A stretch of DNA of 64,000 nucleotides from Acinetobacter celticus (GCF_001707755.1 NZ_MBDL01000013.1:1-64000); one strand, 5' to 3'. Shown: positions 45,207-56,025, counted from the stretch's first letter. The notes: generated by a model from the sequence alone, not told the origin. Numbers and translations: made by a program.

Positions 45207-48056
45207 TCAATAGGGATATTTAGAGACTGAACCAGTTACAGGAATTGTCATCCAAACCCCCTCGTTTAAATAGTTCGATCTATTTAAAGGTTGCGCATAG
45301 AAATTCAATGGTGCTTCATCTAGATTCAGCATGCCAACAGATGCACGTGCAATATCGGTTAAAGGCAAACCATAAAGCTTGAACATCTCTTTTAAGTCAT
45401 AACCCATAATTTTTGAACTAAGCACATATATCATATCAGGTCGACTCAAGTCATTCGCCGTAAATGCACCCAAGCCAAGTTTATTCTTATCTACTTCAGA
45501 AGCTTTACTCAAGTCTATTTTCTTATAAAGTCGCTCTGAAATATTTAATAAGCGCATAAATTCAAAGACACCTTGCGAATCAGGTTGTGATTTACCTTGA
45601 TGTAACTTGGTATAGTTATAAGCGAGCTGCATGTGGAATGCTTGTTTCGCATTATCATCACCTTGCCAAAGACGTTTTTCCATGTCTAAACGCAATGCTT
45701 CTCCACTTAAGTTCGTATTACGATTATCTAAAATATTGCTATATAAACGTGGATGATTGAAATTATTACCATTGTTATCCAGAGCATAAATTTCATTTTT
45801 ACGCAGCATACTCAAGCCTGCCAAAATATTGTTATTACATTCGGTACCGCAACCAATGGTGCTTTTATTATTCTCAGTAGATGGAAAAGTCATGGTCAGT
45901 ACACCCTGAACAGTATTATGTCCAAGTTCATGTACCCAACCCCAGCCTATATCCAGACCCGTTGCTCCATCTGATGGATTACCTGAGCAAAGGAAGCCAC
46001 AAGTGGCAATCCAACCAATAAAATGCTGAACATTCGGTGCGCGGTGAATAGTACTGGTACAGTCCCAACCTAAAGTATTACAGTATTGCTGAGTGCTGTT
46101 ATCTAAGGGCATATTGTTATAACCATTGGCAATATGGTTACTGTCGAAAATAATGGTCTTAATTTTGTTAATGTAATCACGTGGTGCAGTGTTGCCAATC
46201 GCCTGGAGTGCGTAAGGCGTGATTTGCTGAATTTCACCGCCTACAAATTTAAAGGTATTCCATCCAAAGGTTCTACTTTGCAAACTTGCGCTGGCTGCAT
46301 CAATATCTGCATCAGTAATTGGCTGAGTAAAATCAAAATGTGCATATTTTGCACTGCCTTTGATTTTTAAAGTAATGGTGCTACCCGCTGTCGCATTGTT
46401 GTAATTCAGCATAAGTGGCCCACCAAATGGGCTGATAAATGCATTAGCAACTTGATTATTCAGCTTTACACTATAACTGTTCGGACGCATTGGGCGTTGA
46501 TAGCCACCATCACCAAATGGATTGCCCCAAGTACGAATATGACTGGTTTGCACAGCAAGATTTGCACCTTGAGCATCCACAATCTGTATCTCCACTGCTT
46601 TAGCAGGAATACTGGCACGACCAATCGCTGTTACTCCGCCGCTTTGCGGAATTGTCACGGTAATAGTTTCCCAATTACTGCTAACTGGCATATTTTGTGC
46701 TGTTGCTGGCATATAGTCACCAGCACCTTGTACAGCAGCCGTGGTTTGACTACGTTTGTAATCTAACCAAGCATCTGAAGCATAGGTTTGTATAAAAGTC
46801 AGTGGATCACCGTTTTTATTTAAACCTGTATAGTTCACAGCTGGACGCCACAAATCGGCAATCAACACCAATGCTTTTAAAATACTATTTCTATTTTCTG
46901 CACTAAATGCCGACAAGCCCTGACCATTCAATCTCTGCAATGCGCTTGAATGCGTAAGCATGCTTTGAATCATTGCATTGTTGGCGTTAAGCTCACCTAC
47001 AGTGACAGATGTAGGAGCAATAAAGTATTGTAAGGTCTTAATGGTGCCATCAATCTGATTAATTCGCTCCCAACGTTGCTCAATATTCGCAGGATTGGAC
47101 ATCAGTAATGTACGTTCATCTCTGAACCAATTCATATCAGCTTGAACGCCTATAGCATTCAAAACTTTTTGAGTATTCGCTTGGATATCCCAATAAGACC
47201 CTTGGAAATAAATCGCTTTACCGGCTTTTAAATATTTGTCGATCAGCTCTTTTTCAAACTTCTCACCCTCAATACCTTGCCCCAAAACAATCAAATCAAT
47301 ATCTTTCCAACAGATATTTTCAGGATTTAGTACATTACATGCAGGGTAATTAACCGTTGTCGCTAATTGCTTTTCAAGATAGTTCTTAACATCAACATTC
47401 GATGTCCCCTTAACCACAACATTCAGCGTTTTATTTACCGCTTGATGCGCATCACCCGTAATCAGCCAGCGCAGACTATTATTCATCACTTCTGTAAACT
47501 GAGTAAAATTAGCATTATTATTTAAAATTGAGCTAAACATTTCCTGACCATAAGCCAGAACTCGCCCTTCACCAATTTTTGTTACAACGCCTAACCCGCA
47601 ACCTTTACCTGATTGGATAGCAAATGAACCATCACAAACACTATCTCCCATCGCAAAAGGTATGCCTGTACTTAAATCAGTTGGATAAAGATTTAATGAT
47701 GGATGCGCTGTAAATTGTAAAGATGTCTGTATAATTTTATGATTGGCATTGGAATATAAAGAACCTAGCAGGTTTTTTTGCCAATAATGCTGCTGTTCAG
47801 CAGTACTGAGCGCCCATTTTAGCAAGGATGTCTGATCCTGTAGCGTCAGGTTCACTGTGCTACCCGTGTTCAGTGCAGCACTGGTACGAGCATTGATGAA
47901 ATCTCCAGGCTTTGTAGAAGGTGGTGCGACTTCCGTCCATGAATCATTGGTAGATTCCCCGCTCTCACCGCCTCCTCCACCACCGCAAGCAATTAATCCT
48001 ATTGCTAATGATATCGTCAATAGCGCGTTTCTAAACACGAAAGCATGCTTAGTCAT
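45207..48056 (-). CDS. Secreted metalloprotease lipoprotein, M88/IMPa-like
   Basis: 949 residues. The N-terminus has a lipoprotein signal ending in LIACGGGGGG. The zinc motif HELGH is at residues 709-713 (GWGWVHELGHNTVQG), with a later acidic stretch. Overall size and the order of domains resemble the P. aeruginosa immunomodulating metalloprotease IMPa, a glycoprotein-directed peptidase of family M88. The poly-glycine after the lipid cysteine is a surface-lipoprotein linker. It would act at the cell surface. Its target here is not known. Confidence 0.78.
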   Translation of the reverse strand: MTKHAFVFRNALLTISLAIGLIACGGGGGGESGESTNDSWTEVAPPSTKPGDFINARTSAALNTGSTVNLTLQDQTSLLKWALSTAEQQHYWQKNLLGSLYSNANHKIIQTSLQFTAHPSLNLYPTDLSTGIPFAMGDSVCDGSFAIQSGKGCGLGVVTKIGEGRVLAYGQEMFSSILNNNANFTQFTEVMNNSLRWLITGDAHQAVNKTLNVVVKGTSNVDVKNYLEKQLATTVNYPACNVLNPENICWKDIDLIVLGQGIEGEKFEKELIDKYLKAGKAIYFQGSYWDIQANTQKVLNAIGVQADMNWFRDERTLLMSNPANIEQRWERINQIDGTIKTLQYFIAPTSVTVGELNANNAMIQSMLTHSSALQRLNGQGLSAFSAENRNSILKALVLIADLWRPAVNYTGLNKNGDPLTFIQTYASDAWLDYKRSQTTAAVQGAGDYMPATAQNMPVSSNWETITVTIPQSGGVTAIGRASIPAKAVEIQIVDAQGANLAVQTSHIRTWGNPFGDGGYQRPMRPNSYSVKLNNQVANAFISPFGGPLMLNYNNATAGSTITLKIKGSAKYAHFDFTQPITDADIDAASASLQSRTFGWNTFKFVGGEIQQITPYALQAIGNTAPRDYINKIKTIIFDSNHIANGYNNMPLDNSTQQYCNTLGWDCTSTIHRAPNVQHFIGWIATCGFLCSGNPSDGATGLDIGWGWVHELGHNTVQGVLTMTFPSTENNKSTIGCGTECNNNILAGLSMLRKNEIYALDNNGNNFNHPRLYSNILDNRNTNLSGEALRLDMEKRLWQGDDNAKQAFHMQLAYNYTKLHQGKSQPDSQGVFEFMRLLNISERLYKKIDLSKASEVDKNKLGLGAFTANDLSRPDMIYVLSSKIMGYDLKEMFKLYGLPLTDIARASVGMLNLDEAPLNFYAQPLNRSNYLNEGVWMTIPVTGSVSKYPY

Positions 48057-48314
48057 TATGATTTTCCCCTACAAAATAAAATAACGACATGAGGTGTAAA
48101 ATATCGTTAATAATTGATAGCGATTATAAGGGTATAAAAAACTATATCGAATAAATTATTAACTTAACCTTTTGTTTTTTAACACTATTAAAATCACAAG
48201 AAATTAAATTATTGTGATGCATTTAGAACTATAAGATTATTTTGTAAATCGCTCCATTAGTAAGCTTAGGGTATTCTTACAGCAAAAATATCAATACGCC
48301 TCAGATCACAAAAT

Positions 48315-48350
48315 AAAACCCCGCCAACATCTAGCATGCGACGGGGTTTT
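48315..48350 (-). terminator. Terminator of the cysteine-rich small gene, copy 2
   Basis: AAAACCCCG and CGGGGTTTT form a perfect nine-base stem around a long loop. Confidence 0.8.
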
Positions 48351-48386
48351 ATGTACCTTAATACGTTTGGCAAGTTGAAGAATTAA

Positions 48387-48494
48387 TTAATCAATTTTTC
48401 CACATTTACGGCATTCTTGTGTGTATCCACAATCAGGATCGTAATCAAATTCATAATCATGAATACAAAATAATTTACGAAGGAAATAGAGCAT
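48387..48494 (-). CDS. 35-residue cysteine-rich small protein, copy 2
   Basis: MLYFLRKLFCIHDY at the start, TQECRKCGKID at the end. Same length, ribosome-binding site (AAGGAG) and cysteine pattern as copy 1 at 32383; the changes are conservative (I to L, L to I, H-A to H-D). It stands alone in the chromosome. A zinc-knuckle role is inferred only from the cysteine spacing. Confidence 0.72.
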   Translation of the reverse strand: MLYFLRKLFCIHDYEFDYDPDCGYTQECRKCGKID

Positions 48495-48636
48495 AGCTTT
48501 CTCCTTAATCTCAATTATGATGTATGAAAGGAATCTTACTTAGACGAGCTATCTAACAGTCTCAGATAATTAATAGGGTTAATTCCACAATTTTAAAGGG
48601 ATTGAATTTGCCTCTTTCACAGGGAAGCCACCCGAC

Positions 48637-48669
48637 ATAAAAAAGCCACTCAGAAATAGAGTGGCTTTA
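48637..48669. terminator. Hairpin next to repeat copy 2
   Basis: AAAGCCACTC and GAGTGGCTTT stem. From here to 49008 I see only AT-rich DNA with no gene. Confidence 0.65.
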
Positions 48670-49008
48670 TGGGTTCTTCTTAAACTTGGATTTATTTCAC
48701 AAATCGGCCAACACAATACTTATAGTTTTCATAAATCATTAATTTTATTTTGTTTTTTCACCAAAAAAAACGTGAAAATTGATCTGTCTTTTTTAACATT
48801 AACCATAACTTGAATTACTCAAAGTCACGGCGGTCCTTTTCTTGGGGGTATTTTCCGATGTTGCAACCATTTATAATTTTTTATTATCCATTTCCGTATT
48901 CTTCTACGCTTAAAACCCAAGTGGGTTATCTAAAAGACCAACAGACAACCCTTTAACTAGTGCATGTAGCGAAGTGTATTGCACAAAATAGACAGCCATT
49001 TAAAGGCT

Positions 49009-49503
49009 CTAATCAATTAATACCATTGGCTCTTCATCTCCAAATATATGATTGTAAGTCGTGATAATTTGGTGGGTTAACTCTTCATTATTGGGCACCA
49101 CAAACCAATATGGATTTTCTTGCTCAATCACCAGTAGTGCCAAATCATAAGGCTCTACAAATAATTTAATATTGTTAAAAATAACGTTAAAGATCAACTC
49201 AGAATCATAAGCATATACCGCTTGTGGGTCTGGATGATCATCTTCATACATTTCATCAAAGACGCCCATTTCATTTTCAATCTGATTTCTAAGTTCATCT
49301 AAATCAATATTAAGTTGTTGTAAACGATGACATTCATCAATCCCACTCTGACGAAAATCCATCATATTTAATTGTTGTAGATTCGAATAAAACTGATTCA
49401 TCCATGTCTTAAAACTTTCAAAGTTATCTTGTTCATCTGGCAAAGGTGCCTCTTTCAGCTCAGGAAAAGCGATGGTGAGTGCTTCATACAAGGTCTTGTG
49501 CAT
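49009..49503 (-). CDS. Acidic cytoplasmic protein of unknown function
   Basis: 164 residues starting MHKTLYEALTIAFPELK. The start at 49503 is preferred because AGGAG lies about eight bases upstream, while the longer frame has none. It is strongly acidic (EMYEDDHPDPQAVYAYDSE) and lacks signal or membrane segments. I do not recognise the family. It is divergent from ktrA. Confidence 0.65.
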   Translation of the reverse strand: MHKTLYEALTIAFPELKEAPLPDEQDNFESFKTWMNQFYSNLQQLNMMDFRQSGIDECHRLQQLNIDLDELRNQIENEMGVFDEMYEDDHPDPQAVYAYDSELIFNVIFNNIKLFVEPYDLALLVIEQENPYWFVVPNNEELTHQIITTYNHIFGDEEPMVLID

Positions 49504-49684
49504 AGTGATACTCCTAATAAGTATCTCCATTTTATAAGCTTTTGTTAAATATAATTTTGTAAGCCACGTAGCTGGAGTACTCATAAACCGATAAAATATC
49601 CAAATATTAGCTTAGATGAATCAATGCGCATTTTATAGCCAACATTCGTTAATAAATATGACATAAATATAAGGAATTACTTCT

Positions 49685-50341
49685 ATGGCTCAGTTTGCAG
49701 TCATTGGTCTAGGAAGTTTTGGTGCAACTGTTGCCACGGAACTGATTGGACTCAACCATGATGTGATTGGCATCGATAGCAACAAAAAGTATGTAGAAAA
49801 TATTTCAGATCAACTAACCCATGCGGTCATTGCAGATGCGACCGATGAACATGTATTGAATGAATTAAATATTCAAAACTGTGATGCCGTCGTGGTTGCC
49901 ATTGGTGAAGACATTGAAGCCAGTATTCTGTGTGTGCTACATCTTAAAAATTTAGGCATTGAAAAAATTTGGGTAAAGGCAAAATCAAAAGCTCATCATA
50001 TGATTTTGACTCATTTAGGGGTGAATAAAATTATCCATCCTGAAGAAGATATGGGTGTACGTATTGCCCAATCTCTAAGCTATCCGATGGTCAGTCGTTA
50101 TATGGCCTTGGAAGATAATCATTATATGGTCAAAGTAGAATTGAAAGAGGCACAACAAGGTTTGCGTTTTCATCAACTCATGGATCATGCAACAGACATT
50201 AAAACCTTGCTACATAAACGTGGCCCAGATATTTTATTTAATATAGACCCAAATATGGTTTTACAAAAAGGTGATGTTTTAGTTGTTGAAGGCCTTTTAG
50301 AACCCTTACGCAGACTGTCTAAACAATTTAAAACCATATGA
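49685..50341 (+). CDS. ktrA: Potassium uptake gating subunit KtrA (RCK)
   Basis: 218 residues. The RCK N domain shows the nucleotide motif GLGSFGATVATEL and the acidic end of strand 2 (IGIDSN); the RCK C domain follows from about residue 140. KtrA forms an octameric ring that gates KtrB on binding ATP or ADP. Its stop overlaps the ATG of ktrB (ATGA). Confidence 0.88.
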   Translation: MAQFAVIGLGSFGATVATELIGLNHDVIGIDSNKKYVENISDQLTHAVIADATDEHVLNELNIQNCDAVVVAIGEDIEASILCVLHLKNLGIEKIWVKAKSKAHHMILTHLGVNKIIHPEEDMGVRIAQSLSYPMVSRYMALEDNHYMVKVELKEAQQGLRFHQLMDHATDIKTLLHKRGPDILFNIDPNMVLQKGDVLVVEGLLEPLRRLSKQFKTI

Positions 50342-51678
50342 AAAAACTGCACAATAAAAAACATGGCACCATTAACCTTAGCCCGCCTAGTCTACTTGCA
50401 CTGGGCTTTCTTGCACTAATTATTTTAGGGACTTTACTGCTTAAACTCCCCTTTGCACATCATGGTGATTTGTCGTGGTTACATGCGGCCTTTACCGCCA
50501 GCTCTGCCGTGACCATCACGGGTTTATCGGTTGTCAATATCGGAGAAGCTTATACCGTCTTTGGTAAAATCGTCATTATGTTTTTGTTGCAGTGTGGTGG
50601 TTTAGGCTTCATGACTTTTGCAATTTTGGCCGTCATGAGTTTATCGCCCAAACTTGGTTTAAAACAGCAAATTATGGCGCAGGACACTATTGGCGAAACC
50701 AGTCTTAAAAAAGTCACATTCACCATTAAAAGTGTTTTTTTATATTCATTATTTTTTGAAGCCGTCGGAACCGTTATTTTAACCATTGCGTGGATGCAAG
50801 ATTACAACTTTGCTCAAGCCTTTTTTTACGCTGCCTTTTATAGCATTTCTGCATTTAATAATGGTGGCTTTTCACTATTTCCAAATAGCTTAATGAGCTT
50901 TGCTGATCAATACATTATTACTTTTACTATCAGTGTGTTGTACATCATTGGCGGTATTGGGTTTTTGGTATTAATGGACATTAAACGCAATAAAGTTTGG
51001 AAAAAACTCAGTCCGAATAGCAAATTAATTCTATCGACCATTGCAGGCTTAAATATTTTCGCTTTTGTTGTCATTTGGTGTTTAGAAGCCAGTAACCCAC
51101 TGACCTTATCAACAATGAGTCTGGGCGATCAAGCTGTAAACGCATGGTTCCATGCCACTGTCCCGCGCTCTTCTGGCTTTAATAGCTTACCCATGGAGCA
51201 ACTTTCAGACGCATCTTCTTTAATTACCATGATGTTGATGTTTATTGGTGGAGGTTCTCTGAGTACTGCAGGTGGCATCAAAGTCGGTACATTTATTATT
51301 GTGGTTCTCAGCGTGATCAGCTTTTTACGCCGTGAAGATGAAGTCCGAGTTTTCAATCACTCCGTTCCACAAAAAGCCACCCTTAAAGCCTTAGCAGTTA
51401 TCTTTATCACGGCCACACTTATTTTTATTGGCTTTTTTAGCCTGCTATTGATTGAACCCGATCAGCGCTTTCAAGATTTATTATTTGAAGCCGTCTCTGC
51501 TGCCTGTACCGTTGGACTTTCTAAAGGAATTACCAGTGAATTACAACCGGCCAGTTTAGTCATTTTAATGCTACTAATGTTTGCCGGCCGTTTAGGCCCT
51601 CTTACTTTGGCTTACTTAATTGCAACTCCTAAAAAGAGTCGTTTAAAACACCCTCCTTCAGAAATTCAAATTGGCTAA
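50338..51678 (+). CDS. ktrB: Potassium uptake channel subunit KtrB/TrkH
   Basis: 446 residues with four repeated M1-P-M2 units. Selectivity-filter glycines are seen in TASSAVTITGLSVV, SAFNNGGFSLF, VPRSSGFNSL and SAACTVGLSKG. GGGSLSTAGGIKVGTF lies before the third-fourth unit as in TrkH/KtrB. It imports K+ with Na+ coupling in KtrB systems. Confidence 0.9.
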   Translation: MKKLHNKKHGTINLSPPSLLALGFLALIILGTLLLKLPFAHHGDLSWLHAAFTASSAVTITGLSVVNIGEAYTVFGKIVIMFLLQCGGLGFMTFAILAVMSLSPKLGLKQQIMAQDTIGETSLKKVTFTIKSVFLYSLFFEAVGTVILTIAWMQDYNFAQAFFYAAFYSISAFNNGGFSLFPNSLMSFADQYIITFTISVLYIIGGIGFLVLMDIKRNKVWKKLSPNSKLILSTIAGLNIFAFVVIWCLEASNPLTLSTMSLGDQAVNAWFHATVPRSSGFNSLPMEQLSDASSLITMMLMFIGGGSLSTAGGIKVGTFIIVVLSVISFLRREDEVRVFNHSVPQKATLKALAVIFITATLIFIGFFSLLLIEPDQRFQDLLFEAVSAACTVGLSKGITSELQPASLVILMLLMFAGRLGPLTLAYLIATPKKSRLKHPPSEIQIG

Positions 51679-51694
51679 TGAATGTAAATGCCAT

Positions 51695-51725
51695 AAAAAA
51701 ACCGCGCCCAAGCGCGGTTTTTTTA
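51695..51725. terminator. Bidirectional terminator between ktrB and pldA
   Basis: ACCGCGC and GCGCGGT stem, four-base loop, with A and T runs, between convergent genes. Confidence 0.88.
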
Positions 51726-51751
51726 TGATTCAAATGACAAGAACAACATCA

Positions 51752-52906
51752 TTAGAACCAATTCATTAAAGATACACCCAATCCAACATAGGTTGCGCGG
51801 TGGTTATAATCAATTAAGCTTTCGCCATAGCCATCAAATAATTGAAATTGACCACGTAACTTCCCACTGATTGGAAAAGTCCAGTCAAACTGTACTGCAC
51901 CATGTGAATCTTCTCCGCCTTTAAGCGAATGGCGTAGCATTAAGCTAAAATCATTCTCTTTATAACGATAGAAAGCGGTTAAATCACCACGGCCAACGTA
52001 ATTTTTAATGTCTGGGTTATTGTCGTCTTCTGCACTTTCTTCAATGCGATACCACGGGCGAAGCATTAACGCAAAATTATCACGTTCGAAGCCTAAGTTC
52101 AAAATCACACGGTTCCAACTACGTGACAATGGATCAGAACGCCCATTCGACTGATGATTTAATGTCACCCCAAGCATCCGCCAATTTAGGCCCAATACTT
52201 CATAATTGGTACGAAAAACCAAGCTGGCTTCTGGTTCGTAATTGGTCTCACGAAATGGTCGCGACTCCTCTGCGTTATAAACTTGCCAACGTGAAGACTG
52301 CGTATAACCCATCCACACATCACCATTATTACCAAATAAGTTTTCAACCGCTTTGGTTTTTAAAGACAATTGAAACTTTGCTTCCATCGATTTCAGCTTC
52401 TGCTCTTCATCTGGCTGTACCGTATTCACAGGATTTGGGCTAAATGGACGTTCATTTTTATCCGAAGTCCAATAACCAGGCATCAAATAAACAGGCTGAT
52501 AACTACGAATGTTCCATGTGCCTAATTTACTTTCAGGTGAAAGCTCCCAACGACTATCTAACATCGACAAATTGGGACTTAGCTGCGGTGCTTCAACGGC
52601 AAATAAGCGTTCTGAAAAAGCATGACTGACTTTTTCCTTTAAGCTTAATTTTTCAGTGATTTCGGGTTTTAATTCCTGCGCAGCTAAACGCTCAGAAACC
52701 AATACAGGTTTAACCTCAGCAGGTATTTTATAGAGTGCATCATAACAAGCCAATCTGTCTGCATTCGACGCCAACGCCACGCATGCCTCAGGTGTCGCAG
52801 GTTTAATAGCCGGAGCGTTGTTCTGCGCGGATGCGTTTACCGTTGCCATTGCGCTGAGCAAAATACCCAACTGCAATGTCTTACGCTCAGAATAAATGAA
52901 CGTCAT
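51752..52906 (-). CDS. pldA: Outer-membrane phospholipase A
   Basis: 384 residues from the ATG giving MTFIYSERKTLQLG, which follows a G-rich ribosome-binding site and avoids overlap with the upstream gene. A signal peptide ends near NASA. The catalytic motif NHQSNGRSDPLSRSWNR carries the His-Ser pair and the asparagine. The C-terminal strands end in phenylalanine (LMNWF). The enzyme removes misplaced phospholipids from the outer leaflet. An N-terminal extension of about 100 residues precedes the barrel. Confidence 0.88.
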   Translation of the reverse strand: MTFIYSERKTLQLGILLSAMATVNASAQNNAPAIKPATPEACVALASNADRLACYDALYKIPAEVKPVLVSERLAAQELKPEITEKLSLKEKVSHAFSERLFAVEAPQLSPNLSMLDSRWELSPESKLGTWNIRSYQPVYLMPGYWTSDKNERPFSPNPVNTVQPDEEQKLKSMEAKFQLSLKTKAVENLFGNNGDVWMGYTQSSRWQVYNAEESRPFRETNYEPEASLVFRTNYEVLGLNWRMLGVTLNHQSNGRSDPLSRSWNRVILNLGFERDNFALMLRPWYRIEESAEDDNNPDIKNYVGRGDLTAFYRYKENDFSLMLRHSLKGGEDSHGAVQFDWTFPISGKLRGQFQLFDGYGESLIDYNHRATYVGLGVSLMNWF

Positions 52907-52922
52907 AATGCCCCCTATATTT

Positions 52923-55862
52923 TTAATTGACTTGTTTAATTTCAAAACCAAGTTCAGCCAATATTTCACGTTTCGCAACAGGTGCTACAACGGCTTTCAC
53001 TGGTTTTTGATCCAGTAAATAAGTTTTAGCAACACGTTTTAAATCGTCCAAAGTCACAGCCAACAAGCGTTCACGCAAAACCTTTCTAAACGCAGGTGTA
53101 CGTTTATGCAATAAAGAATAACACGCTGTTATTGCTTCGCCTGCAGGTGAACCAGGTTTATCCATACCTGCAATTAAACCCAAAATAGCTTCTTCAAGCT
53201 GATGGTCTTTTTGCTCTGCATTAAACAACCATTGCACACTGGCTTCAAAGTCTTTAAACGTTTCAGCTAAGCGTGGGTCACGGTAACTATAGAAACGGAA
53301 TGAACAGGCGTTGCCGTCATAACTTGCCCCGCCACCATATGCACCACCTTTCTCACGAATGGCACTATGTAAAAATCCATTACGCAAATACGCAGCCAAA
53401 ATCATTAAAGAAGCAGCGTCAGGGTGAGAAACATCGACCGCAGGATATGCCGTCGCGCAGAATTGTACATTGGCTTGAATTAACCAAGCTTCATCTGTAT
53501 GGCTATGTTCAGGAGTCACTTGAATGAGGTCACGTTGAATATCCTCAATCGCCACTTTATCCCAAACTGTTTGCACTTCTTCAACCAAACGTTCAGATTG
53601 TTGTTCTTCGCAGACCAACAAGAACTGTTTTGGCGCTTTGAGCAATTGATTATGAATGAGTTTTAGCTCATCGATAAGCTTGTTGTATTCAGCTTCATCA
53701 TTTTCAATTTTTGTCGTTAAATCAATTAACCAATTCAGTGCACCAAGCCCAGTATTGTCGTAGTCACGTTGTGCTAATGCACTATGATTACGGCTGGCAA
53801 TTTGCATCGCATAGCTATGTCCAGCCCCCGAAACACGTGACTGCCAACGCGTCTTACGTTGTTGAAGCAACTCAATAATACGGTCTTTCTCATCAAAACG
53901 TAGTTGCTCAAAAGCCAGCTTTAACAACTCAATCGCTTTGAAATTATTCACTAAAGACTTAGTCGTTAAGGTCATCCACGCACTGATTTGGTCTTTATCA
54001 TCAACTTTAGAGCGTAATGAAGCGCCCATACCCAAACCACCACTCACTGCTGTTTGCAGTTGTTGCAGTTCAAGATAGTCGTACTCACCTGCGCCGACTT
54101 CACCTAGCAAAATAGACAACAAATTGAAGTAAGGTGATTTGACAATTTCATTCGGTATTTGAATCAATACTTGTTGGTAATAAATACCATTCGTACCTGC
54201 ATGATACAAATTCAGTGGCATATCCATATTATTGGAAATAATTTCACGCAACTGACCTTGCACAATGTGTAATTCTGCAGGCACATCTTCCAAACCGACT
54301 TTTGGCAATAAATCCAAATCATCTGGAGTATCTTGACGAATATTCAGTGCTTCAGTCTGCGCAATAATTTCAGCTTTTTCTGCTTCAGTCAGTTTTGCAC
54401 CAATTTCAGCCAGACGAGCCTTTTCAGCTTCAGCTTCTTTTGCAGATTTCTGTGCATCTGGAATTAAAGTCATTTGCACACGATGCGGATTATCAATCAA
54501 ATGTGTTTTGATTAAATTAGATAACCACATTGGGTCTTTCAATTCTTCTTTCACTTGCTCAATAGCAGTGTCTACATCCCACACATGAATTGGGTCTGAA
54601 TGATGAATTGCACTCCCTAGACCATTCAAAATGAGGCTAAGGCCATAAGGCGTGCCATCACCATTAATTTCACGTTGATGCAATTCAATTTGATGCAAAA
54701 TTGCATCAACCATGGCGGTATCAACTGGTTTAGAAGCCACATCTTCTAAAATATTAAATACACCATTTTTAAACTCTTCAGCATGCTCTGGATTAGAGCC
54801 TTGCACGCCACAAAAGAACGTCATTTCAAAATTCGAGTCATCCACCCCTAAAATTGGGCCTGTAGACTGTGCATAACCACAGGTTTCTAAATAATGACGC
54901 AATGGTGAAGATGAATCTTCAAGTAAAATACCTTCCGCTAAACGCATCCCTAAACGCAATTTCACATCGCTGGCTTCTGGTAGCAACCAAGAAATAATAT
55001 GATAGGTTTTATCTTTTAAATCTTCTGCATCTACAGCATAGGTTTCAGTCACAACAACGGGCTGAGTCAGGCGACGTTCAGGTTTTGAATACAGTGTTTC
55101 ACCACGGCTAAACTTAGACAACGCTAAAGTTTCAAACTGTTCCTGCAATTTATACGCAGGTTCATTACCAAAGGTCATGAATACAGCATTACTTGGGTGA
55201 TAATGTGACTTATAGAAATGAACCAACTCTTCATATGTTAAGTCAGGAATATCTTTCGGGTCGCCACCAGAATTATAATGATAAGTGGTTTCTGGGAATA
55301 AATGATGCGCCAATTGGTGATACAACTGATCTGAAGGCGAGCTCATTGCCCCCTTCATTTCATTAAAGACCACACCTTTATATACAGGTTCGCCATTTTC
55401 TAATTCAATACGAATGCCTTCTTGGGCAAAATCTAATGGATTTAAATTGGCAGAAAAAGCTGCATCTAAATACACTTCCAATAAATTTTGAAAGTCTTTT
55501 TTGTTCTGCGTTGCAAATGGATACGCCGTCCAGTCTGCAGCAGTAAATGCGTTCATAAAAGTATTTAATGAACGACGAATCATTAAAAAGAATGGGTCAC
55601 GCACAGGGAATTTTTCAGAACCACACAAAGCAGTATGTTCTAAAATATGCGCTTCGCCTTTTGAATCCATGGGTTGTGTACGGAATGCAACCAAAAAGAC
55701 ATTTTCATCATGTTCAGATGCCAAATGATAATGCACAGCGCCTGTGACTTTATGTTTATATTCAGACACTGCAATGTCTAAGGCTTCAACATGGTGTTGA
55801 CGTACCAACTGAAACGCGGGATGAACAGTTTGTGAAATGGTTTCAGTGACATCTACAGTCAT
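52923..55862 (-). CDS. M16 family metallopeptidase, PreP-like
   Basis: 979 residues, the size of presequence-protease (M16C) enzymes, which form one closed chamber from two halves. The inverted zinc motif HxxEH is at residues 72-76 (HILEHTALCGS), with the downstream glutamate in the LEVYLDAAFSANLN region. The C-terminal half has the substrate-holding REKGGAYGGGASYDG. It degrades peptides; the cellular location is uncertain because no signal peptide is seen. pldA begins 16 bases after its stop. Confidence 0.88.
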   Translation of the reverse strand: MTVDVTETISQTVHPAFQLVRQHHVEALDIAVSEYKHKVTGAVHYHLASEHDENVFLVAFRTQPMDSKGEAHILEHTALCGSEKFPVRDPFFLMIRRSLNTFMNAFTAADWTAYPFATQNKKDFQNLLEVYLDAAFSANLNPLDFAQEGIRIELENGEPVYKGVVFNEMKGAMSSPSDQLYHQLAHHLFPETTYHYNSGGDPKDIPDLTYEELVHFYKSHYHPSNAVFMTFGNEPAYKLQEQFETLALSKFSRGETLYSKPERRLTQPVVVTETYAVDAEDLKDKTYHIISWLLPEASDVKLRLGMRLAEGILLEDSSSPLRHYLETCGYAQSTGPILGVDDSNFEMTFFCGVQGSNPEHAEEFKNGVFNILEDVASKPVDTAMVDAILHQIELHQREINGDGTPYGLSLILNGLGSAIHHSDPIHVWDVDTAIEQVKEELKDPMWLSNLIKTHLIDNPHRVQMTLIPDAQKSAKEAEAEKARLAEIGAKLTEAEKAEIIAQTEALNIRQDTPDDLDLLPKVGLEDVPAELHIVQGQLREIISNNMDMPLNLYHAGTNGIYYQQVLIQIPNEIVKSPYFNLLSILLGEVGAGEYDYLELQQLQTAVSGGLGMGASLRSKVDDKDQISAWMTLTTKSLVNNFKAIELLKLAFEQLRFDEKDRIIELLQQRKTRWQSRVSGAGHSYAMQIASRNHSALAQRDYDNTGLGALNWLIDLTTKIENDEAEYNKLIDELKLIHNQLLKAPKQFLLVCEEQQSERLVEEVQTVWDKVAIEDIQRDLIQVTPEHSHTDEAWLIQANVQFCATAYPAVDVSHPDAASLMILAAYLRNGFLHSAIREKGGAYGGGASYDGNACSFRFYSYRDPRLAETFKDFEASVQWLFNAEQKDHQLEEAILGLIAGMDKPGSPAGEAITACYSLLHKRTPAFRKVLRERLLAVTLDDLKRVAKTYLLDQKPVKAVVAPVAKREILAELGFEIKQVN

Positions 55863-56025
55863 GTGATCTCCTAAATTAAAGCATTTTAAAGTGACTTGAG
55901 TATACCTTAAAACCCATTTAGGATGAACACAATAACAATTTCCGAGTAAATCAGTCGACTTTTAAATACCGCCAAAGAAGAATGAAAATGACTGTAATTT
56001 TAAACCTTGTTCAAATTTACCCTAA

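Larger units (their letters stand above)
48311..48612. repeat. Duplicated ~290-bp phage segment, copy 2
   Basis: Counterpart of 32308-32600, with no other phage gene beside it. It includes a small gene, its promoter side and its terminator, inserted between the metalloprotease promoter and a hypothetical gene. Confidence 0.85.
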
